From an uncultured Mycoplasmatota bacterium (GTDB taxonomy: Bacteria; Bacillota_I; Bacilli_A; RF39; UBA660): a DNA stretch of 27,675 nt. Below, piece by piece: positions 22,196 through 27,675 of the stretch (positions within the stretch are counted from its first letter, which is position 1; each line of letters begins with the position of its first letter). The translations under genes and the position numbers were made by a program. The notes below the pieces were generated by a model. That model made no database searches. It had not been told where the DNA came from and saw only the letters and a program-made list of their open reading frames with translations. Where the stretch lies: NCBI GenBank assembly GCA_947645535.1, contig CANSDD010000007.1, forward strand, positions 1-27,675. Direction: 5' to 3'.

Positions 22196-24358
22196 CTAAC
22201 ATGGAATTTGTGATGGCTCAACTAATGATAAAGATACTTTCTTTTTATCAATTAGTATTTCATCTACATAACAATCTACAATATCTCCAACACTTACAAC
22301 ATCCATAGGATCTTTTACATAATGAGAAGCTAACTTAGAAATATGAGCTAGCCCATCATTTTTAAGTCCAATATCAATAAATACTCCAAAAGGTGCGACA
22401 TTACGGACAGTACCTTGTAATTTCATGCCTACTTTTAAATCTTCTAAATGAAGAATATCACTTTTTAAGATTGGCTTTGGCATTTCATCACGAGGGTCAC
22501 GCATTGGTTTTTTTAGTGACGCAATAATATCTTCTAATGTATAAATATCTGTATTTAATTTTTTAGAAGCTTCTTCAATATTTATTTGCTCTAACATAGA
22601 AATTAACTTATCACTACCAATATCATTGATATTACAATTTAAACTTTTCAATAATTCTTCTGTTATTTGATAACTTTCAGGATGAATTCCTGTTACATCT
22701 AATGGATTATCACCATCTACAATACGTAAAAATCCTACTGCTTGTTCATATGCTTTATCACTTAATATTTTAGATTTTCTAAGTTCTTCTCTAGAATCTA
22801 TTCTTCCCTTTTCTTCTCTATAACTAATAATTTTTTCAATATTTTTCTTGGTAATTCCAGATACATATTTTAGTAAAAAGGCACTTGCTGTATTGATATT
22901 TACTCCTACTAAGTTTACTGCTTTTTCAACAACAAAATCTAGTACTTCTCTTAATCGTTTATTTGGAACATCATGTTGATAAAGGCCTACTCCAATACTT
23001 TCTGGGTCAATTTTGACTAACTCTGCAAGTGGATCTTGAAGTCTTCTTCCAATACTAATCGCACTTCTCTCTTCTACATGTAAATCAGGAAATTCTTCAA
23101 TTGCAAGTTTACTAGCAGAGTATACACTTGCTCCTGCTTCACTTACAATAATATATTCTACTTTTCTAGTAGATGATTTAATAACATCAGCAATAAATGC
23201 TTCACTTTCACGACTAGCTGTTCCATTACCAATAGCAATAATATCTATTTTATTTTGTTCTATTAAATCTAAAACAATTTTTTTACTTTCTTCATATAAA
23301 TTTTTAGGTTCATGTGGATAAATTACTTTAATCGCAATTTTCTTTCCAGTAGGATCTATTACAGCAAGTTTACAGCCAGTACGATAAGCTGGATCAAATC
23401 CAAGTACCATCTTATCTTTCATTGGGGGCTGTAATAATAAATTTTCTAGATTTTTACCAAAATTATCAATAGCTATCTCGTTGGCTTTATCAGTCATTTC
23501 ACTTCTAATTTCTCTTTCAATAGAAGGAGCAATAAGTCTCTTATAACTATCTTTAATAGCGCCCTCTACAACAGGAACAACAAATGATTTATCATTTTTT
23601 ATCATTTTCTTCTTTAAATAATCTATATATTTTTCTTCATCTACTTCTAAATTAACAGTTAATACTTTCTCATTTTCTCCCCTATTAAAAGCAAGTACAC
23701 GATGAGCTTTAATATTTTTTACATTTTCTTTATAATCATAATACATAGAATAAACAAGTTCTGGATCTTCTGCATTTTTCTTTTTTGTTGTGACAATCAT
23801 TCCATATAAATAACTATTGGTTCTGATATATTTTCTATAGCTTGCATTGTCACTAATCCACTCAGCAATAATATATGATGCACCCTCTAAAGCTGCATCT
23901 ATATCTTTTACATTTTCATTAATATAAGATTTTGCAAGTATTTCTAAAGAGCCTTCCACTGGAAATGAAAGTATTTTTTTAGCTAATGGCTCTAATCCAT
24001 TTTTAATTGCTTCTGTTGCTTTCGTTTTCTTCTTTTCTTTATATGGACGATATAAATCTTCTACTTCTACTAATTTGCTTGCATTTAAAATCTGATTTTT
24101 AAGTTCTTCTGTAAGTAGCCCTTTCTCATCAATCAAACGAATTACATCTTCTTTTCGTTTTAATAAATTTACTTGATATGTATAAACCTCTGATATTTTT
24201 CTAATTTGTTCCTCATCTAAATTTCCCGTTGCTTCTTTTCTATAACGAGCAATAAAAGGAATTGTATTCCCTTCTTCTAATAATTTTAATGTTGCTTCTA
24301 TTTGTCTTATTTTTACGTTTAATTCTCCAGCTATTTCATTTATAATAAATTCATTCAT
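22196..24358 (-). CDS. tex: Tex, S1 RNA-binding transcription accessory protein
   Basis: 720 residues, full length. Tex N-terminal domain (1 to about 190, with GNTIPFIARYRKEATG at 30-45), YqgF/RuvX-like RNase-H fold (about 317-450, FDPAYRTGCKLAVID), helix-hairpin-helix region (about 487-555, NTASAFLLKYVSGI) and a C-terminal S1 domain (about 643-713, LQGTVRNVAPFGVFIDIG). Tex is a cytoplasmic nucleic-acid-binding protein linked to transcription and to toxin or stress expression. It follows the isochorismatase-fold gene by 10 bp. Confidence 0.95.
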   Translation of the reverse strand: MNEFIINEIAGELNVKIRQIEATLKLLEEGNTIPFIARYRKEATGNLDEEQIRKISEVYTYQVNLLKRKEDVIRLIDEKGLLTEELKNQILNASKLVEVEDLYRPYKEKKKTKATEAIKNGLEPLAKKILSFPVEGSLEILAKSYINENVKDIDAALEGASYIIAEWISDNASYRKYIRTNSYLYGMIVTTKKKNAEDPELVYSMYYDYKENVKNIKAHRVLAFNRGENEKVLTVNLEVDEEKYIDYLKKKMIKNDKSFVVPVVEGAIKDSYKRLIAPSIEREIRSEMTDKANEIAIDNFGKNLENLLLQPPMKDKMVLGFDPAYRTGCKLAVIDPTGKKIAIKVIYPHEPKNLYEESKKIVLDLIEQNKIDIIAIGNGTASRESEAFIADVIKSSTRKVEYIIVSEAGASVYSASKLAIEEFPDLHVEERSAISIGRRLQDPLAELVKIDPESIGVGLYQHDVPNKRLREVLDFVVEKAVNLVGVNINTASAFLLKYVSGITKKNIEKIISYREEKGRIDSREELRKSKILSDKAYEQAVGFLRIVDGDNPLDVTGIHPESYQITEELLKSLNCNINDIGSDKLISMLEQINIEEASKKLNTDIYTLEDIIASLKKPMRDPRDEMPKPILKSDILHLEDLKVGMKLQGTVRNVAPFGVFIDIGLKNDGLAHISKLASHYVKDPMDVVSVGDIVDCYVDEILIDKKKVSLSLVEPSQIPC

Positions 24359-24368
24359 ATATTTTCAC

Positions 24369-24854
24369 CTATATTATGTATTCCTTTCCAATTTGTCTTT
24401 CAAGTAAATGAATTGCCATGTCATGATATTCTATTCCTGCACTACTTTTACATAAATTTTTAATTACATAAACATAATATCCACGTTCTAATAAATCAAG
24501 TGCAGTTTTATAAATGCTTCTATCTGTATCTAATCCACAAATATAAACATATTTGATTTTATTTTCTTTTAAATAATTTTCTAATTGTTCAGTATACATG
24601 GTATAAGCAGTTCTTTCCATGACAACATGTGATCTATTGATTCGTATAGAAGAAATACACTCTTCTTTAGATAGACAAGTATTATTTTTTAATCTCTTAC
24701 TAAAGATACTATTTTCTTTATTGATAAATGTTCCAAGTACTATCTCATCATAATAAGTCGTACTGATATAATCTTCTATTTTATCTACTAATTCTTTTGT
24801 ATATTGATTCATAAATGCTTCTTGCATATCTAATACTAATAATGCTTTTTTCAT
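24369..24854 (-). CDS. Isochorismatase-fold protein with altered catalytic residues
   Basis: 161 residues from MKKALLVLD; an earlier in-frame ATG (24872) lies within the -10, and GGTGG precedes 24854. Fold landmarks are clear: Asp9 in LVLDMQEAF, the GLDTD cis-peptide turn (107-111) and the C-terminal HDMAIHLLERQIG. In active cysteine hydrolases the triad is Asp-Lys-Cys. Here the Lys position reads Arg81 (MERTAY) and the Cys position Ser113 (TDRSIYKTA). It is therefore probably not a normal amidase of this family: it may be inactive, ligand-binding or changed in chemistry. Leads the tex operon. Confidence 0.8.
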   Translation of the reverse strand: MKKALLVLDMQEAFMNQYTKELVDKIEDYISTTYYDEIVLGTFINKENSIFSKRLKNNTCLSKEECISSIRINRSHVVMERTAYTMYTEQLENYLKENKIKYVYICGLDTDRSIYKTALDLLERGYYVYVIKNLCKSSAGIEYHDMAIHLLERQIGKEYII

Positions 24855-24870
24855 TTTACCACCCATTATC

Positions 24871-24899
24871 ATTATATCAATATCAAAAATATTCTACAA
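24871..24899 (-). promoter_or_regulatory. Promoter of the isochorismatase-fold/tex operon
   Basis: TTGTAG (24899-24894), 17 bp ending in TGA, then TATAAT (24876-24871) on the minus strand. Confidence 0.65.
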
Positions 24900-24920
24900 T
24901 AAAATGAAAAAAAATAATAA

Positions 24921-26129
24921 TTAATTTAAATATTTTTTGTCAATCTTTTGTTCTAACAAAGATGCTTTCTTAATAATTGAAATTCCAAATTTGTTTTTAA
25001 GTTCATCTACTGTTTGTTCTAATTCTTTATTTTCTTCTCTTTCTTTAATATCTTCAAATAATGAAACTTGATGATTAGAAATATCTTTTAATTGATCTAA
25101 TCTAATTCCTATTAAACGAACAGACTCTATTTCCATTTCATCTAATATCTCACAAGCAATTTCATAAATTTCTGAAGTAATATTCGTAGCATTTTTTAAT
25201 TTTTTTTGATGACTTTTTCGTCTAAAATAATTATCTTTTAATATTACAGCGACAACATAAGCATATTTTTTTTCTTTTCTAAGACGCAGGGCAACATTTT
25301 CAGATAATCCAAGTAAGTATTTTTTTAATTCCAATTTGTTTTTAATATCTCTATCTAATGTAATTTCATTTCCAATACTTTCAGGTTCTCCTTCATCACT
25401 AATAACTTTACTATCATCTATTCCATTTGCTGATTTTATCATATTTACTGCACTATTTTTAAAATATTTTTCTAATTTTATACAATCAGTTCTAGCCAAG
25501 TCTCCAATCGTATGGATTCCAAGCTCGTGTAGTTTAGGCGCTGTTTTTTTACCAATTCCAAATAATTCATCTACTGATAAAGGCCACATTTTTTCTTCTA
25601 TTTCTTCTTTATAAAGGGTATGAATTTTATATGGTTTTGAAAAATCAGAGGCCATTTTCGCACATAATTTATTATTGGCAATTCCAATATTTACAGTAAA
25701 TCCAAGTGTATCATAAATTTCTTTTTGAATTTTTTTGGCAAATTCTAATTCATCTCCATATAAATTTTTTACTTTTCCATAATCTAAATAACATTCATCG
25801 ATAGAAGCGATTTCAATATCTGGTGAATATTTATTAAGTAATTCAAATAATTTATGAGACATTTCTTTATAAAAAGCATAATTAGAAGGATATACCCGAA
25901 GAGCAGGACATTTTTTTCTAGCACTATATAATGTATCTGCTGTTTTAATCCCCATCTTTTTTGCTGCATTTGATTTCGCTAGTACAATTCCATGTCTTGC
26001 TTTTTCATCTCCACCTATTACTGCATAACTATTTCGAATATCATATTGATATCCTCTATTTAATAAATCAATTGCTGACCAAGATAAAAAAGCATTATTT
26101 ACATCAATATGAAAAATAATTCGCTCCAT
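24921..26129 (-). CDS. dinB: Y-family DNA polymerase IV
   Basis: 402 residues. Translesion polymerase: palm motifs HIDVNNAF (7-14, Asp9) and ASIDECYLDYG (108-118, Asp111 and Glu112) supply the metal-binding acids; thumb helix-hairpin-helix near 190-215 (LFGIGKKTAPKLHELGI); little-finger domain about 245-350; then the sliding-clamp motif QVSLF (about 359-363). Ribosome site AAGGTGATGGT. Its own promoter, with a possible LexA box upstream, fits SOS control. Firmicutes of this sort often carry more than one DinB/UvrX-like protein; the clamp motif and full length favour DinB. Confidence 0.93.
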   Translation of the reverse strand: MERIIFHIDVNNAFLSWSAIDLLNRGYQYDIRNSYAVIGGDEKARHGIVLAKSNAAKKMGIKTADTLYSARKKCPALRVYPSNYAFYKEMSHKLFELLNKYSPDIEIASIDECYLDYGKVKNLYGDELEFAKKIQKEIYDTLGFTVNIGIANNKLCAKMASDFSKPYKIHTLYKEEIEEKMWPLSVDELFGIGKKTAPKLHELGIHTIGDLARTDCIKLEKYFKNSAVNMIKSANGIDDSKVISDEGEPESIGNEITLDRDIKNKLELKKYLLGLSENVALRLRKEKKYAYVVAVILKDNYFRRKSHQKKLKNATNITSEIYEIACEILDEMEIESVRLIGIRLDQLKDISNHQVSLFEDIKEREENKELEQTVDELKNKFGISIIKKASLLEQKIDKKYLN

Positions 26130-26156
26130 ACCATCACCTTCTTGAATATATTATAT

Positions 26157-26185
26157 ATTATAACAATTTATAAATTATTTGTAAA
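26157..26185 (-). promoter_or_regulatory. dinB promoter
   Basis: TTTACA (26185-26180), 17 bp, TATAAT (26162-26157) on the minus strand, about 28 bp before the ATG. Confidence 0.7.
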
Positions 26186-26194
26186 TAATTTATA

Positions 26195-26208
26195 TGAAAA
26201 TATGTTCG
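26195..26208. promoter_or_regulatory. Candidate LexA (SOS) box upstream of dinB
   Basis: TGAAAATATGTTCG matches 12 of 14 bases of the palindromic Firmicutes box CGAACATATGTTCG: the right half-site is perfect and the left half is imperfect. It sits 10 bp upstream of the -35 element, within a plausible range for LexA. Confidence 0.4.
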
Positions 26209-26252
26209 TAAATTAGGTATACTATTATAATAGAATGTTTTCATAATAAATA

Positions 26253-26282
26253 TTGACATCACTACATTAAAAATGATACAAA
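26253..26282 (+). promoter_or_regulatory. Rightward promoter in the 26130-26550 gap
   Basis: A perfect TTGACA (26253-26258), 18-bp spacer and TACAAA (26277-26282) with the TG of an extended -10 (26274-26275). It drives no recognisable gene. Confidence 0.5.
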
Positions 26283-26288
26283 ATGTAA

Positions 26289-26518
26289 TAATTAGATGAA
26301 TTAGTGCAAAGAGTTATGAGAGACAAATAACAAAGCTTAATTAATATCTTAGGCAAGATACTTGTATAGTAATTTTTTATTAGTGCTAGTTTTATTACTA
26401 CCTCGTTCATAATCAAAAATAGAGTATTTATTAGTACACTTAACTATCAAATAAACTATTTATTTTTATATTCTTTATTTTAAAACATCGTTTCAATTAA
26501 ATTGATTCGATGTTTTTG
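26289..26518 (+). ncRNA. Candidate structured small RNA
   Basis: About 230 nt between the promoter at 26253-26282 and the terminator at 26484-26518. It has no open frame with a ribosome site on either strand but several hairpins: TATCTT-AGGC-AAGATA (26345-26360) and TAGTAAT (26367-26373) with ATTACTA (26394-26400). No known RNA family is recognised. It fills the only gene-free stretch above 300 bp other than the toxin module. It could also be decayed sequence. Confidence 0.35.
26484..26518. terminator. Bidirectional terminator after the kinase-like gene and the candidate small RNA
   Basis: AACATCG (26484-26490) with CGATGTT (26508-26514), then a TT/TT internal loop and TCAAT (26493-26497) with ATTGA (26501-26505). 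The tail is T-rich on the plus strand, and a short T run follows on the minus strand. Confidence 0.75.
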
Positions 26519-26550
26519 TATAATTATGTAAATAGATTACATTAAAATAG

Positions 26551-27561
26551 TTATATTTTTTTTACATTAATCCAACACTTATTTGGATCATTTTGATCAT
26601 AAACATATTCATGATCAATCAACTTTACTTTTTTCTTTTGATAAGATTGACTAAACTCTTTTTCTCGATATTCTATAATTCCATCTACATCTTGAAAACA
26701 TAAATCAGCATCTTCTTCAAAATAAGCAAAATTTTGAGCATAATGTTTATCAGTTACAATTAGTCCAGCACCTTTTAAATCATAAAGAGCATCCTTAATA
26801 TCTTGCTCCGTTACTTGTGCAAGATCTCCTTTTGGACATATTTCTAAAAGAATATATCCTGTTTTTAAATTTAATTTTTTTCGCACATAAAATTCATTCA
26901 TACGATAATGCATATAAATTGGAAAAAAATTGGAAATAGTAGAAAATTTTACAATTTTCTCATTTACATCAAATACCACTCTACTACTTCCTGAATCTAA
27001 ATATTGAACTTCTAATGATTTATCTAAAAATAATGTTTTTTGTATACTTTTTAAATAATCATCTATATGTACTTGTAATAAAGGCAAAAAAATAGAATAA
27101 TTAAAATAAGAAGCTTTATCATCCAATTTTATAGCATCATAAAATTGATATAAAATAGGACTTAACGTTTCTAATTTTTTATTCAAACTATTTTCTCTAT
27201 CTTTTAATTTCATCATCACTTCTCTATATTCAAATAAATCTAATAAACTTTCTATTTCTTCTAAATGAACTTCAATAAAATAAAATCCAAATTTTTCATA
27301 ACAATCTAATATATAAGAGGTTGGAAAATCCATGACTTTTATAATTGTAGTAAAATGCGATTTTAATAAATCTAAATAAGTATTTGGAAAAGATTCTTTA
27401 AAATAATAATAAAAAGTATCAACATTTTGATCATTTAAATGATCGAAAATATATTCTATCAAAATATCTTTATCTGATATTTTCCATACATTCATATCTT
27501 TTACTAATGAAGTATTGATATTAAATAAAATTCTTATCACTTTTAATTTGAATAAATCCAT
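26551..27561 (-). CDS. Uncharacterised protein with weak kinase-fold signatures
   Basis: 336 residues from the second ATG (MDLFKLK); the first ATG at 27567 abuts the AGGGGG ribosome site and is too close. Residues 1-170 are helical and unrecognised. From about 186 there are features like a protein kinase: a Gly/Ser loop LDSGSSRVVF (188-197), KIVKFS with candidate Lys205, a hinge-like GYILLEICPKGDL (235-247), TDKHYAQNFAY (270-280) in place of the catalytic loop, and DVDG (291-294) as the metal motif. Spacing in the catalytic loop is unusual, so it may be a divergent or inactive kinase-like protein. No TM or signal. Single-gene unit. Confidence 0.55.
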   Translation of the reverse strand: MDLFKLKVIRILFNINTSLVKDMNVWKISDKDILIEYIFDHLNDQNVDTFYYYFKESFPNTYLDLLKSHFTTIIKVMDFPTSYILDCYEKFGFYFIEVHLEEIESLLDLFEYREVMMKLKDRENSLNKKLETLSPILYQFYDAIKLDDKASYFNYSIFLPLLQVHIDDYLKSIQKTLFLDKSLEVQYLDSGSSRVVFDVNEKIVKFSTISNFFPIYMHYRMNEFYVRKKLNLKTGYILLEICPKGDLAQVTEQDIKDALYDLKGAGLIVTDKHYAQNFAYFEEDADLCFQDVDGIIEYREKEFSQSYQKKKVKLIDHEYVYDQNDPNKCWINVKKI

Positions 27562-27585
27562 TCCCATTCCCCCTATGATAATTTC

Positions 27586-27615
27586 ATTCTAACATATTTA
27601 ATCAAGTAAAGTCAA
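27586..27615 (-). promoter_or_regulatory. Promoter of the kinase-like gene
   Basis: TTGACT (27615-27610), 18 bp ending in TGT, then TAGAAT (27591-27586) on the minus strand. Confidence 0.65.
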
Positions 27616-27675
27616 AAAAATTATGGCAATCGCTTAAAAACTTTCAAAAAATGTATTGACAATTATGAAAGACTA

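Noticed and set aside
26290..26425. A 47-codon leftward frame beginning MNEVVIKLAL in the gap right of dinB
   Set aside because: It has no ribosome site, its composition is poor and it lies antisense to the hairpins of the candidate small RNA.
27656..27661. Rightward TTGACA at the very end of the window
   Set aside because: The matching -10 would lie at or beyond the window edge, so a promoter cannot be supported.

Overview
The window is very A+T-rich, uses ordinary Shine-Dalgarno sites (AGGAGG and GAGGTG types), sigma-A-like promoters and the standard code (Trp is TGG; TGA ends the Ppx-like gene and one small gene). With VanZ/RDD, ECF sigma, L-lactate dehydrogenase, Tex and a LafB/BgsA-like glycosyltransferase, it looks like a low-G+C Bacilli-type Firmicute, probably a host-associated uncultured lineage. 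No tRNA, rRNA, CRISPR array or insertion sequence was seen.

Left edge (1-600): a compact locus that I read as a type I toxin-antitoxin module. A leftward mRNA encodes a very short hydrophobic peptide. A rightward antisense RNA of about 117 nt has its own consensus promoter and terminator and overlaps the mRNA 3' half. The mRNA 5' and 3' ends are complementary over three collinear blocks. A second copy of the toxin promoter and leader at position 1 shows the module is tandemly repeated beyond the window. The reading frame behind the strong ribosome site appears shifted by one A relative to the hydrophobic peptide.

627-4596 (minus): ECF sigma factor, single-TM candidate anti-sigma, DUF4358-like lipoprotein, MBOAT acyltransferase and DHHW/SGNH-type partner, probably an envelope O-acylation operon. 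4662-8748 (minus): a glycolipid-type GT4 glycosyltransferase with its own promoter, and an operon of VanZ-RDD membrane protein, MutY and two nucleoside-deoxyribosyltransferase-like proteins. 8942-11214: a membrane protein (minus), then rightward a single-TM protein and a PP-loop ATPase with a CxxC motif.

11227-16189 (minus): a MacB-like ABC transporter (ATPase and long FtsX permease) between two membrane-anchored tandem-thioredoxin proteins; in each of these one of the two active sites is degenerate, and it is the opposite one in the two proteins. 16346-17263 (+) is L-lactate dehydrogenase.

17260-21617 (minus): two paralogous two-gene cassettes (a protein of about 75 aa overlapping a protein of about 500 aa with an HExxH-type centre and a coiled-coil C-terminus) flank a Ppx/GppA-like gene. 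One large paralog keeps HExxH...E and the other has lost it, suggesting a protease/pseudoprotease pair. I do not recognise this family. 21667-24854 (minus) carries a COG2426 membrane protein, Tex and an isochorismatase-fold protein lacking the catalytic Lys and Cys. 24921-26129 is a Y-family DNA polymerase with a possible LexA box. 26130-26550 holds a candidate small RNA. The right end is a gene with weak kinase-fold signatures.
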